A stretch of DNA of 32,932 nt from Nocardia salmonicida NBRC 13393 (GCF_001613085.1 NZ_BDBR01000072.1:1-32932), one strand, 5' to 3'. Positions 6,557-15,003 are shown, counted from the first letter of the stretch. Made by a program: numbers and translations. The notes: generated by a model not told the origin, from the letters alone.

Positions 6557-8977
6557 ATGACCGAGACCTATGTGACCGACCCGCTGACCATGCTGCATCG
6601 CGCGCCCGTGCGAGCGGGCACGGTGCGCAGCACCTACCGGTTGCAGCTGCGCCCCGACGCGCTCACCTTCGCCGATGCCCGCGCCATCGCCGAATACCTC
6701 CAGCAGCTGGGCATCTCGCACCTGTATCTGTCGCCGATCCTGACCGCGGCGCACGGGTCGACGCACGGTTACGACGTCACCGATCCGACCACGGTCTCGG
6801 CCGCCCTCGGCGGGCCGACGGGGCTCAAGGTGCTCTCCGACGAAGTACGCAGTCGCGGCATGGGATTGATCGTCGACATGGTGCCCAACCACGTGGGCGT
6901 CGGCGATCCGCGACAGAATCCGTGGTGGTGGGATGTGCTGCGCAACGGGCAGAAGTCGCAGTACGCCAAGTATTTCGACATCGACTGGAGCTCGGGCAAC
7001 GGCGCGGGCGGGCGGCTGGCGCTGCCGGTTCTGCAGAACGAGAACGACCCGGCCGCGCTGACCGTCGACCGGTCGGGGGCGGAGCCGATGCTGGCACTGC
7101 ACGATCTGCGGTTCCCGATCGCGGCGGGCACCGACGGCGACAACGCGCTGCGCATCCACGACCGCCAGCACTACCGGCTGGTGAGCTGGAAGGCGGGAGT
7201 GTGTACCTACCGGCGGTTCTTCGCGGTGAGCAGCCTGGCGGCGATCCGGCAGGAAGACCCGGAGGTGTTCGAGGCGACGCATCGGGAGCTGGCAGCGTGG
7301 TGCGAACACGATCTGATCGATGGCGTCCGGGTCGACCATCCGGACGGATTGTCGTATCCGAGTGCCTATCTGACCCGGTTGCGCAGGCTGATCGGACCGC
7401 AGCGGTTGCTGCTGGTCGAGAAGATCCTGGCCAATCGCGAACCCCTCGACGCCACGCTGCCGATCGACGGAACCACCGGCTATGACGCGCTCGCCGATCT
7501 CGGTGGGGTGCTCATCGATCCGGCGGGTGAGACGACGCTGACCGAACTGTCCCAGCACGTCGCGGGACACGGTAGCGACCGTTCGTGGTTCGGCGAGACC
7601 GAGCATCGGATCAAGCGGGCCGTCGCCGAGACCATTCTGGCGCCGGAGATCCGGCGGTTGGTGGCCGCGATCAAGCGCGACGGCAACGCGGGCAGTTTCG
7701 ACACCCTCGCGGTGAGCAACGCGACCATCGAGGTACTGGCCTTCATGCCGGTGTACCGGGTGGACTACGCCCCGCTGGCCGGGATGACGGCCGCGGTCGT
7801 GGCGGAGGTGGAGAAACGCAATGCCGAACTGACGGTACCGCTGTCGGTGCTGGTGACCGCGCTGTCGGTGGGTGGCGAAGCGGCGACCAGGTTCTCGCAG
7901 GTGTGTGGGGCGATCACCGCCAAGTCGGTCGAGGACACCATGTTCTATCAGGGTGCGCGGCTGGTGTCGTTGCAGGAGGTGGGCGGCAATCCGGCGCGAT
8001 TCGGCCACACCGTCAACGACTTCCACCTGTCCAACAGTGAACGCGCGCAGCGCTGGCCCGCGACCATGACGACGATCTCGACCCACGACACCAAACGTGG
8101 CGAGGATGTGCGCGCCCGGATCGGGGTGCTGTCGCAGGTCGCCGATGTCTGGTCGCAGCGGGTTCGCGGCTGGCTCGAGACGACCCCCGCGCCCGACGGC
8201 GCGACGGCACTGTTCCTGCTGCAGAACATGTTCGGGGTGTGGCCTGCCGACGGACGGCCCGCCTCCTCGGTGCCGGGGCTGCGCGATCGGCTGCACATGT
8301 TCGCGGAGAAGTCGATTCGCGAGGCCGGGACCAAGACGTCGTGGGAGGAGCCCGACGCGGAGTTCGAATCGGCCGTACACGGTTGGCTCGACGCGGTGAT
8401 CGACGGGCCGGTGGGTACCGGCATCGGCGACCTGGCGCACGAGCTCGCACCGCACGCGTGGTCGGACGCGGTGGCGCAGAAGCTCTTGCAGCTGGGCGCG
8501 CCGGGGATTCCCGATATCTATCAGGGCACCGAATTGTGGGAGGACTCCCTCGTCGACCCCGACAATCGGCGGCCGGTCAACTTCGCCACCCGCGTGGGAA
8601 TGCTCCAATCACTCACCGACACACCGACTCTGGATACCACCGGGGCGGCGAAGATGTGGGTGGTGGCCTATGCGCTGTGGTTGCGCAGGGAGCGGCCGGA
8701 GTGCTTCGTCGGCGGGATGTACCGGCCGCTCTATGCCATCGGTGAGCACGCGCATCGGTTCATCGCCTATGGGCGGGGGCCGGCGGGCGAGGCGCCGGAG
8801 GTGATCGTGGCGGCGACCCGCCATTCGGTGGGGCTCGCCGCGACGGGCTGGCTCGACACCACGTTGCCGCTGCCGCAGGGCAATTGGACCGATCGACTCA
8901 CCGGGAACACCTTCGCGGGCAGCGCGCGGGTGGACAAACTGTTCGCCCGACTGCCTGTCGCGTTGCTGGTGCGCTGA
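6557..8977 (+). CDS. treY: Maltooligosyl trehalose synthase TreY
   Basis: TreY isomerises the reducing-end alpha-1,4 bond of maltooligosaccharides to alpha-1,1, giving maltooligosyl trehalose, the substrate of TreZ. The 806-residue GH13 protein shows STYRLQL (25-31), the family's SHLYLSPILTAAHGSTHGYDVTD (54-76), DMVPNH (107-112), GVRVDHPDG with nucleophile D260, VEKIL with E288, and the C-terminal THDTKRGEDVRAR motif typical of TreY rather than ordinary amylases. It is somewhat longer than mycobacterial TreY. It follows glgX by 15 bases. A hairpin after the stop ends the operon, so treZ is not cotranscribed and is found 7.4 kb away on the other strand. Confidence 0.95.
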   Translation: MTETYVTDPLTMLHRAPVRAGTVRSTYRLQLRPDALTFADARAIAEYLQQLGISHLYLSPILTAAHGSTHGYDVTDPTTVSAALGGPTGLKVLSDEVRSRGMGLIVDMVPNHVGVGDPRQNPWWWDVLRNGQKSQYAKYFDIDWSSGNGAGGRLALPVLQNENDPAALTVDRSGAEPMLALHDLRFPIAAGTDGDNALRIHDRQHYRLVSWKAGVCTYRRFFAVSSLAAIRQEDPEVFEATHRELAAWCEHDLIDGVRVDHPDGLSYPSAYLTRLRRLIGPQRLLLVEKILANREPLDATLPIDGTTGYDALADLGGVLIDPAGETTLTELSQHVAGHGSDRSWFGETEHRIKRAVAETILAPEIRRLVAAIKRDGNAGSFDTLAVSNATIEVLAFMPVYRVDYAPLAGMTAAVVAEVEKRNAELTVPLSVLVTALSVGGEAATRFSQVCGAITAKSVEDTMFYQGARLVSLQEVGGNPARFGHTVNDFHLSNSERAQRWPATMTTISTHDTKRGEDVRARIGVLSQVADVWSQRVRGWLETTPAPDGATALFLLQNMFGVWPADGRPASSVPGLRDRLHMFAEKSIREAGTKTSWEEPDAEFESAVHGWLDAVIDGPVGTGIGDLAHELAPHAWSDAVAQKLLQLGAPGIPDIYQGTELWEDSLVDPDNRRPVNFATRVGMLQSLTDTPTLDTTGAAKMWVVAYALWLRRERPECFVGGMYRPLYAIGEHAHRFIAYGRGPAGEAPEVIVAATRHSVGLAATGWLDTTLPLPQGNWTDRLTGNTFAGSARVDKLFARLPVALLVR

Positions 8978-9011
8978 ACGCCGCGCATCACGTACTGCCC
9001 GAGTACGGGGC

Positions 9012-9043
9012 GAAGGGACCGACGCGGTGTGCGTCGGTCCTTC
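9012..9043. terminator. Hairpin between treY and the convergent membrane gene
   Basis: GGACCGACGC (9016-9025) pairs perfectly with GCGTCGGTCC (9031-9040) around the five-base loop GGTGT. The stem is extended by GAA/TTC with one bulged G. It lies 35 bases after the treY stop and 10 bases beyond the stop of the convergent minus-strand gene. It lacks a long T tail, as usual in actinobacteria, and probably terminates both strands. Confidence 0.7.
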
Positions 9044-9052
9044 GGGTCCGGC

Positions 9053-9472
9053 TCAGTTGCTGCGGCGTAGGCCGAGGTACTGCAGGGTGGCGAAGCCACC
9101 GACGGTCACCGACTGCAGTACCGCCCACACCGCGCCCACCGTGGTGAGACCGAGTGCGCCGGTCGACAGCGCGGCAAGACTGGCCACCACCCAGGCGGTG
9201 TTGCCGATCGCCACCACCGACGCCGCAGCCCGGTTGACGGGCGACGAGCGGCCGACGAACGCGACGGCCAGGCCGTAGGCGGTGAGGAACGCGCCGATCG
9301 CGAGGCCGACGCCGGCATCGAGTCCGAGTAGCCGTTCCAGCGGTTGCGCCAGCGCCAGGTAGGCGATGCCGTTGACGGTGGTGACGACCGCGTCGAGGCG
9401 CAGCGACACCCGCAGCAGGTTCTCGCCGGAGGCGAACAGTGTGGACAGGCGGGACGGGGCGGTGGTGGTCAT
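9053..9472 (-). CDS. Small integral membrane protein, four predicted TM helices
   Basis: A 139-residue protein I do not recognise as a named family. It has four hydrophobic segments at about 26-43, 53-73, 83-103 and 108-132, short loops and an Arg-containing tail (LRRSN). The ATG at 9472 is preceded by AAGGAG (9485-9480) at seven bases, a strong ribosome binding site that settles the start inside a longer open frame. It lies 26 bases downstream of the SnoaL-like gene on the same strand, so the two form an operon divergent from the LuxR-type regulator. Similar small four-helix proteins are common in actinobacteria beside SnoaL or reductase genes, but the function is not known to me. Confidence 0.85.
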   Translation of the reverse strand: MTTTAPSRLSTLFASGENLLRVSLRLDAVVTTVNGIAYLALAQPLERLLGLDAGVGLAIGAFLTAYGLAVAFVGRSSPVNRAAASVVAIGNTAWVVASLAALSTGALGLTTVGAVWAVLQSVTVGGFATLQYLGLRRSN

Positions 9473-9498
9473 GGCGAATCTCCTTGGCTGCGAGAGGG

Positions 9499-9855
9499 TT
9501 ACGTGGTGGCGGGGACCTGGTCGAGGAAGCCGTAGACGCTGTCGATGCGGCCGTCGGTGAGGACGGCGACGTCGAAGCCGATCACTACGGCGGGGGCGTC
9601 GGCGGGCCCGAGACCCCAGGTGAAGCGGACCTGGTCGTGATGGGCGTCGACGGGGCCGGCCAGGGTGAAGGTCCAGTCGGGGAACTGCGCCTGCACTCCC
9701 GCGATGGCGGCTTCGAGTTCGGCGTGGCCGGTGACCGCGACCAATGGGTCGACGTAGCGGGCGTCCGGGGTGAACAGACGGGCGACCGCGGAGCGGCGGG
9801 CGGCGGGCTCGCGGGTGTTCCAGGCTTCCAGGTACTGTGCGACGACGGTGTTCAT
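9499..9855 (-). CDS. SnoaL-like / NTF2-fold protein
   Basis: A 118-residue protein with the alpha+beta cone fold of the SnoaL/NTF2 superfamily. The order is typical: an N-terminal helix (VVAQYLEAWNTREPAARRSAVARLFTPDARYVDP), then a helix with GHAELEAAIAGVQAQFPDWTF, then beta strands ending FDVAVLTDGRIDSVYGFLD, where the GRI(x)VYGFLD stretch is characteristic. Members include polyketide cyclases, epoxide hydrolases and ketosteroid isomerases, but many have no known substrate. A strong GGAGG (9865-9861) lies five bases before the ATG. It leads a two-gene operon with the membrane protein. The divergent LuxR-type regulator, 158 bases away, is the obvious candidate controller. The specific reaction cannot be told from sequence. 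Confidence 0.88.
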   Translation of the reverse strand: MNTVVAQYLEAWNTREPAARRSAVARLFTPDARYVDPLVAVTGHAELEAAIAGVQAQFPDWTFTLAGPVDAHHDQVRFTWGLGPADAPAVVIGFDVAVLTDGRIDSVYGFLDQVPATT

Positions 9856-9981
9856 CTCGACCTCCGAAATAGGCTTTGAGCTGGCATTTCGCGGGTTGTT
9901 CCTGCGATGACACCAACGTTATGGCGCGAGGGGGGTCGGTCGAATCAGTCGCCTATAGGTACTTTTTCCGTCGCGACTACT

Positions 9982-10005
9982 GGCGATACCGGTACGGCGA
10001 TACCG
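9982..10005 (+). repeat. Tandem GGCGATACCG direct repeat before the LuxR-type regulator
   Basis: GGCGATACCG occurs twice (9982-9991 and 9996-10005), start-to-start spacing 14 bases, with GTAC between. It is immediately upstream of the regulator start codons GTG 10005, GTG 10008 and ATG 10014. An eight-base palindrome CCTATAGG (9952-9959) lies 30 bases before it. The pair could be a binding site for the regulator itself or part of the promoter. Only position and repetition support a role. Confidence 0.4.
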
Positions 10006-10013
10006 TGGTGCCC

Positions 10014-12782
10014 ATGCTGCACGGACGCGACACCGAACAGGCCATGATCGACGACCTGCTCAGCGGGGCGCGCGCGGGCCGGAGCGGGGCCATGGTGCTG
10101 CGCGGCGAGGCCGGGATCGGGAAGACCGCCCTGCTGGATTACGCAGCGGCGCAAGGCATTCCGACTGTGCGCAGTGCGGGCATCGAGTCCGAGGCCGAAT
10201 TGCCCTTCGCGGCACTACATCTGCTGGTCCGCCCCGGCATGGAGCTGGTGCGGCAACTGCCGTCGCGGCAGCGCGACGCACTCGAGGCGGCATTCGGACT
10301 GGGCGAGGGTGCCCCCGCCGATCGGATGCTGATCGGGCTGGCGGTGCTGACCCTGCTCGCCGAGGAGGCGGCGCAGGGGCCGCTGCTGTGTGTGATCGAC
10401 GACGCGCACTGGCTGGACCGGGCCACTGCGGAGGCACTGCTGTTCGCGGCCCGCAGACTCGATGCCGAGGGGGTGGTGATGCTGTTCGCGACTCGCTCGG
10501 GACCGCAGGATTTTCCCGCTCCCGGGCTGACGGAACTCGCACTGGCGGGGTTGCGTCCCGATGCCGCGGCGGCACTGCTCGACGCCGGTGCCACCGCGTT
10601 GAGTCCGGCCATGCGGTATCGGCTGCTCGCCGAGTCGGGCGGTAATCCGCTCGCGCTGCTGGAACTTCCGGCTGTGGTCGGTGCGAGCATTGTCGACGAG
10701 AGCAATCCGCTGCCGCTGACCCAGCGGTTGCAACTGGCCTTCCACGGGCGGGTCACCCGCCTGCCCGCCGCGACCAGAACCGTGCTCCTGATCGCCGCGG
10801 CGGCAGGCGCGGCGGACCTCGCCCCGGTTCTGCGTGCCGCGTCCGCGCTCGGCGCGTCACTACCGGATCTACAACCCGCGCAAGACGCGGGCATGGTGGC
10901 CACCGACGGTCAGGTGCTCACCTGGCGCCATCCACTGTTGCGCTCGGCGGTGTACCAGGGCGCAGCGCTCACCGACCGTCTCGGCGCCCATCGCGCGCTC
11001 GCCGACACACTGGTCGACGACGACGCCGCCGACCTGCGCGCGTGGCACCTCGCTTGCGCGGCAACAGGTCCCGACGAACACACCGCGACCGCGCTGGAAC
11101 GAACAGCCGATCGTGCCCGACGCCGTCACGGCTTCCACGGCGCGGTGGCCGCCTACGATCGCGCGGCGGCGTTGAGTACCGACGCCGGTGCGCGGGTACG
11201 CAGACTCGTCCTCGCCGCCGAGACCGCGACCGAGGCCGGCCTCACCGACCGAGCGGAGCGACTGGCCGAGCGAGCCGAGTCGCTGTCCCACCAAGCTGAA
11301 TTCGATGCCGACGGGGTCGACCGAGCGGAGACCGACCCGACGAGCCGGTCACGTGCGGCAGCCGCCCTCGGTTCCGACAGGTCCGCGTTCGCACTGCGGC
11401 TGGACTCGGTGCGCGCGCAGGCCGAATTCGCCTGTGGCAAACCGGCTTCCGCGCATCGACGGCTGATGTCAGCGGCCGTCGCGGCGCGCGAGACCGATCC
11501 CCGTGGCGCTGCCCGGATTCTGACCAAGGCCGTACACACCGCGTGGTATCTCGGACCCGATGAGCTCGACGAGGTCGCCGCCGTTCTGACGACGCTGCGG
11601 CTGGTGGAGGACGATCCCGCGACGCCGATCGTGCGATACCTGACCGGGTCGGTGACCGGACACCGGGTCGCTGACCTGCGCGACGCGGCGGCTGCCGCCC
11701 GGGCGGGCGGCGCGGACAGTCCGGCCGACCTCGTGCAGTTGTGTGGCAGCGGCTTGGTTGTCGGCCAGGACGCGCAGGTCGAAGAGCTGGCCGGCGAGTT
11801 GGTCAGGGAATGCCGGGATCAGGGGCGGATCGGTCTGCTGGCGCCGCTGTTGTTCTTTCGCTCCGAGGGATTGTCGTTCGGCGGGCGGCCACGCGAGAGC
11901 CGGATCGCGGCCGAGGAAGGATTGCGAATCGCACAGGACATCGGGCAGGCGCAATGGGTGAGTCAGATCCACGCGTTCCTGGCGTATCTCGCCGCCCTGC
12001 GGGGCGATACGACAATCTGTCGCGATCATGCCGATCGTGCGGTGGCCGAGGAATTCGGTGGGCCGGGCGCGGTGGGCGCGTCGTGGGCGCACGCGGCCGT
12101 GGCGCTGCTCGCGCTCGGCGAAGGCAGGTTGGAGCAGGCGCAGACAGAGCTCGCGCATATGACGATCGAGCCGGCTCGCCACCACGTGATCGGGCTGCGC
12201 ACGCTCCCGGATCAGATCGAAGTGGCGGTTCGCCTCGGCGCGACGGACCGGGCGACCGAAGCACTGGATCGACTCACCCACTGGGCACAGCGGGCCGGAC
12301 AGGCGTGGATCGAGGCGCTGGCGGCCCGCGGGCGTGCGCTGCTGGCCGACGGATCCGACGCCGAGCAGCACTTCGTGGCCGCGCTCGCCGTGAACCGCCC
12401 GTTCGACGAGGCCCGCACCCGGCTGCTCTACGGCGAGTGGCTGCGCCGCGACAAACGTAAGGTCGACGCGCGGACTCAGCTGGAGCTGGCCATGGACCTG
12501 TTCGATCGGCTCGACGCGACGCCGTGGGGCGAGCGAGCCCGCACCGAATTGGGCGCGCTCGGCGTCGGCACAGGCGCCCGTGCGAGCGGCGGTCCGCTGA
12601 GCTCGCTCACCCCGCAGGAATCACAGATCGTGCGACTGGCGGCGCAGGGCTTGTCGAACCGGGAGATCGCGGCACGGTTGTTCCTGAGCCACCGCACGGT
12701 CGGCCATCACCTGTACAAGGCGTATCCGAAGCTGGGCGTGCTGTCGCGCGGTGAGCTGAGCGCGCTCGACCTGACGGAGTGA
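10014..12782 (+). CDS. LuxR-family ATP-binding transcriptional regulator (LAL type)
   Basis: A 922-residue cytoplasmic regulator with an N-terminal AAA-type ATPase and a C-terminal LuxR helix-turn-helix, the LAL architecture (MalT-like). Walker A is RGEAGIGKT (30-38, K37) and Walker B is LLCVIDDAHWLD with D129-D130. The middle 500 residues are helical and Ala/Arg-rich, like TPR-type sensor arms. The HTH covers roughly 862-918: LTPQESQIVRLAAQGLSNREIA, then RLFLSHRTVGHHL. The open frame extends further upstream, but MLHGRDTE is the typical N-terminus of this family; in-frame GTG codons at 10005 and 10008 are alternatives, as no ribosome binding site is visible. It is divergent from the SnoaL/membrane operon, its likely target. 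The inducer is unknown. Confidence 0.92.
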   Translation: MLHGRDTEQAMIDDLLSGARAGRSGAMVLRGEAGIGKTALLDYAAAQGIPTVRSAGIESEAELPFAALHLLVRPGMELVRQLPSRQRDALEAAFGLGEGAPADRMLIGLAVLTLLAEEAAQGPLLCVIDDAHWLDRATAEALLFAARRLDAEGVVMLFATRSGPQDFPAPGLTELALAGLRPDAAAALLDAGATALSPAMRYRLLAESGGNPLALLELPAVVGASIVDESNPLPLTQRLQLAFHGRVTRLPAATRTVLLIAAAAGAADLAPVLRAASALGASLPDLQPAQDAGMVATDGQVLTWRHPLLRSAVYQGAALTDRLGAHRALADTLVDDDAADLRAWHLACAATGPDEHTATALERTADRARRRHGFHGAVAAYDRAAALSTDAGARVRRLVLAAETATEAGLTDRAERLAERAESLSHQAEFDADGVDRAETDPTSRSRAAAALGSDRSAFALRLDSVRAQAEFACGKPASAHRRLMSAAVAARETDPRGAARILTKAVHTAWYLGPDELDEVAAVLTTLRLVEDDPATPIVRYLTGSVTGHRVADLRDAAAAARAGGADSPADLVQLCGSGLVVGQDAQVEELAGELVRECRDQGRIGLLAPLLFFRSEGLSFGGRPRESRIAAEEGLRIAQDIGQAQWVSQIHAFLAYLAALRGDTTICRDHADRAVAEEFGGPGAVGASWAHAAVALLALGEGRLEQAQTELAHMTIEPARHHVIGLRTLPDQIEVAVRLGATDRATEALDRLTHWAQRAGQAWIEALAARGRALLADGSDAEQHFVAALAVNRPFDEARTRLLYGEWLRRDKRKVDARTQLELAMDLFDRLDATPWGERARTELGALGVGTGARASGGPLSSLTPQESQIVRLAAQGLSNREIAARLFLSHRTVGHHLYKAYPKLGVLSRGELSALDLTE

Positions 12783-12809
12783 ATCCGCGACCGACCTGGG
12801 CGGATCGAA

Positions 12810-13025
12810 TCAATTGCGCGAGGCGGTCCGAGTCGCGCCCACGGTCCAGCGGGCGGCGGCGACCGCTGCCGCGGCGAGCACCGCGACCTGCGGCGACCCG
12901 ACGACCAGCAGCAACAGCGCACCGACCACGAGCGCGGCGACCAGCGCCTCGAGCTTGTAGACCGGCCAAGCGCTACCCGCGATGTCGACGGTCGCGGATG
13001 CTGCCGATGAGGTGAGCACTGCCAT
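12810..13025 (-). CDS. Small hypothetical membrane protein
   Basis: A 71-residue protein with two hydrophobic stretches, about residues 24-43 (LEALVAALVVGALLLLVVG) and 46-63 (VAVLAAAAVAAARW). It reads as a two-helix membrane protein with an arginine-rich C-terminus. It is convergent with the LuxR-type regulator and divergent from the Ddn-like gene. No ribosome binding site is obvious before the ATG. Coding is supported by the clean hydrophobic pattern rather than the arginine-rich composition of shadow frames. No function can be assigned, and a small chance remains that it is not a gene. Confidence 0.6.
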   Translation of the reverse strand: MAVLTSSAASATVDIAGSAWPVYKLEALVAALVVGALLLLVVGSPQVAVLAAAAVAAARWTVGATRTASRN

Positions 13026-13049
13026 GAAGACCAGGATAGGCGCACATCG

Positions 13050-13069
13050 AAGTTCGGGCCACCGAACTT
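13050..13069. promoter_or_regulatory. Perfect 8-4-8 inverted repeat upstream of the Ddn-like gene
   Basis: AAGTTCGG-GCCA-CCGAACTT is a perfect palindrome of eight-base arms. It lies in the 97-base gap between the small membrane protein gene (start 13025) and the Ddn-like gene (start 13123). The length and symmetry fit a dimeric repressor site. It has no T run and lies between divergent starts, which argues against a terminator. The cognate regulator is unknown. Confidence 0.55.
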
Positions 13070-13122
13070 ATCCGCATGACTCTGTCAGGAACATCACAAA
13101 GCGACGATTCGTTGTGCAAGTT

Positions 13123-13557
13123 ATGCCATTGACAGGAGAGTACGCACCGAGCACTTCGGACTGGGCACGCGAACAGGCCGAGACCTACGAGAATTCCGGC
13201 GGTGCCGAGGGCACTTCGCTGCAAGGCAAACCCGTCATCCTGCTCACCACCAAGGGCGCCAAGTCCGGCAAGCTGCGCAAGACACCGCTGATGCGGGTCG
13301 AGCACGACGGCGAGTACGCCGTCGTCGCTTCGCTGGGCGGGGCGCCGAAGAATCCCGTCTGGTACCACAACATCAAGGCCGATCCGCACGTCGAACTGCG
13401 CGACGGCACCACCACCAAGGACTACACCGCGCGCGAGGTCGTCGGCGACGAGCGAGCGCAGTGGTGGGAGCGCGCGGTCGCCGCGTGGCCCGACTACGAC
13501 GAGTACACGAAGAAGACCGATCGCGTGATCCCGGTCTTCGTCCTCACCCCGCGCTGA
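13123..13557 (+). CDS. Ddn-like F420-dependent nitroreductase/quinone reductase family protein
   Basis: A 144-residue split-barrel protein of the deazaflavin-dependent nitroreductase family, which in mycobacteria uses reduced F420 to reduce quinones and activates nitroimidazole drugs. Diagnostic stretches are GKPVILLTTKGAKSGKLRKTPLM (KSGKxRxTPL, phosphate-binding region) and NPVWYHNIKADPHVEL (NPxWYxNLxAxP). The longer open frame starts at 12982, but MPLTGEY is where family similarity begins; no clear ribosome binding site precedes this ATG. It lies just upstream of ilvA with a terminator hairpin between. The M. tuberculosis Ddn paralog Rv1558 is likewise next to ilvA (Rv1559), so this looks like the orthologous position. 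The physiological substrate is unproven; menaquinone protection is the family hypothesis. Confidence 0.9.
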   Translation: MPLTGEYAPSTSDWAREQAETYENSGGAEGTSLQGKPVILLTTKGAKSGKLRKTPLMRVEHDGEYAVVASLGGAPKNPVWYHNIKADPHVELRDGTTTKDYTAREVVGDERAQWWERAVAAWPDYDEYTKKTDRVIPVFVLTPR

Positions 13558-13573
13558 ACCGCAGGTCGGAGCA

Positions 13574-13600
13574 CACCCGCCGTGGTTACCACGGCGGGTG
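13574..13600 (+). terminator. Strong hairpin between the Ddn-like gene and ilvA
   Basis: CACCCGCCGTGG (13574-13585) and CCACGGCGGGTG (13589-13600) form a perfect 12-bp stem around the loop TTA. It begins 16 bases after the Ddn-like stop and ends 36 bases before the ilvA ATG. There is no T tail. Its place between two same-strand genes implies separate transcription units, or attenuation of read-through into ilvA. Confidence 0.75.
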
Positions 13601-13636
13601 GTTCCGCTGACGGAGCGCGCGAGGAGCCTCGGTAGC

Positions 13637-14998
13637 ATGGTCGGGGTGTCCCACATCGCTGACGTCGCCGAAGTGCCCGTAACCCGTCCGCCGCTCACCG
13701 CGGACGAGATCGACGCCGCCGCGAAGCGAATTTCCGGGATCATCGAGCCGACGCCGCTGCAGTACAGCGCGCGACTGTCGGCCGGCACCGGTGCGCAGGT
13801 GTACCTCAAGCGCGAAGACCTGACCGCGGTCCGCTCCTACAAGCTGCGCGGCGCCTACAACCTGATGGTGCAACTCACCGCCGCCGAGCGCGCGGCCGGT
13901 GTGGTGGCCGCCAGCGCGGGCAATCACGCGCAGGGCGTGGCCTTCGCCTGCCGAACGATGGGCGTGCGCGGGCGCATCTACGTACCGACCACCACCCCCA
14001 AGCAGAAGCGTGACCGCATCCGCGTGCACGGCGGCGAGTTCGTCGAGCTGATCGCCGTCGGCGAGACCTACGACGCCGCGGCCGCGGCCGCCGCCGACGA
14101 TGTGGCCCGCACCGGCGCCACCATGGTTCCGCCGTTCGACGACCCGCGCACCGCCGCGGGCCAGGGCACCATCGCCGCGGAATTCCTCGAGCAGCTCGGC
14201 ACCGCGCCCGATCTGGTGGTCGTGCCGGTCGGCGGCGGCGGCTGCCTCGCCGGCATCGGCACCTACCTGCGCGAACGAGCACCGCACACCAGTCTGCTCG
14301 GCGTGGAACCCGCGGGCGCGGCCTCGCTCACCGCCGCACTGGTCGCCGGTGCTCCGGTGACGCTGCCCGAGATCGACCCGTTCGTCGACGGTGCCGCTGT
14401 GCGCCGCATCGGTGAACTGCCCTACCGGGCGGCCGCGTCGTTCGGCGGGCGGATGGTCTCGCACGCCTCGCTGCCCCTGCTCACGACACCCGAAGACCAC
14501 ACCGGCACAGCACCTTTCCGGGTGATGCTGGTCGACGAGGGCGCCATCTGCACCGCGATGCTCGACCTCTACCAGAGCGAAGGCATCATCGCCGAACCCG
14601 CGGGCGCGCTGGCCACCGCGGCACTGGCCGAGATCGACATCGAGCCCGGCAGCACGGTCGTGGTGCTGGTCTCGGGCGGTAACAACGATGTCTCGCGCTA
14701 CGGCGAGATCATCGAACGCTCACTGGTGCACCGCGGCCTCAAGCACTACTTCCTGGTGGACTTCCCGCAGGAGCCCGGCGCGCTGCGCCGCTTCCTCGAC
14801 GATGTCCTCGGCCCCGACGACGACATCACCATGTTCGAGTACGTCAAGCGCAACAACCGGGACACCGGGGCGGCGCTGGTCGGCATCGAACTCGGCGCCA
14901 CCGACAACTTGGCCTCGCTGATGCACCGCATCGAGGAGTCCCCGATCCAGGCCGAACGCCTGGAACCGGGTTCCCCCGCCTACCGCTACCTCACGTAG
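13637..14998 (+). CDS. ilvA: Threonine dehydratase IlvA
   Basis: IlvA deaminates L-threonine to 2-oxobutyrate, the entry step of isoleucine synthesis. The 453-residue PLP protein has the Schiff-base lysine K69 in SYKLRGAYN, the SAGNHAQGVA substrate loop, the phosphate-binding VPVGGGGCLAG, and SGGNNDVSRY. A C-terminal ACT-like domain (HYFLVDFPQEPGALRRFLDDVLG onward) indicates the biosynthetic, allosterically regulated type with a single ACT-like domain, as in other actinobacteria. GAGGAG lies ten bases before the ATG at 13637. A TAGCAT box overlapping that ATG and an in-frame GTG at 13646 leave a leaderless start as an alternative. It converges on the serine esterase gene, with a terminator covering the 16-base gap. 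Confidence 0.95.
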   Translation: MVGVSHIADVAEVPVTRPPLTADEIDAAAKRISGIIEPTPLQYSARLSAGTGAQVYLKREDLTAVRSYKLRGAYNLMVQLTAAERAAGVVAASAGNHAQGVAFACRTMGVRGRIYVPTTTPKQKRDRIRVHGGEFVELIAVGETYDAAAAAAADDVARTGATMVPPFDDPRTAAGQGTIAAEFLEQLGTAPDLVVVPVGGGGCLAGIGTYLRERAPHTSLLGVEPAGAASLTAALVAGAPVTLPEIDPFVDGAAVRRIGELPYRAAASFGGRMVSHASLPLLTTPEDHTGTAPFRVMLVDEGAICTAMLDLYQSEGIIAEPAGALATAALAEIDIEPGSTVVVLVSGGNNDVSRYGEIIERSLVHRGLKHYFLVDFPQEPGALRRFLDDVLGPDDDITMFEYVKRNNRDTGAALVGIELGATDNLASLMHRIEESPIQAERLEPGSPAYRYLT

Positions 14999-15003
14999 GG
15001 AGT

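Noticed and set aside
4391..8608. A 1405-codon open frame antisense to glgX and treY
   Set aside because: It is rich in Arg, His, Val and Gln with no domain pattern and lies opposite two undoubted enzymes. Such frames arise in GC-rich DNA because the third-position bias of the real genes removes stops on the other strand.
9876..10013. A 46-codon N-terminal extension of the LuxR-type regulator
   Set aside because: The extension lies in the divergent promoter region and contains repeats; family members begin near MLHGRDTE.
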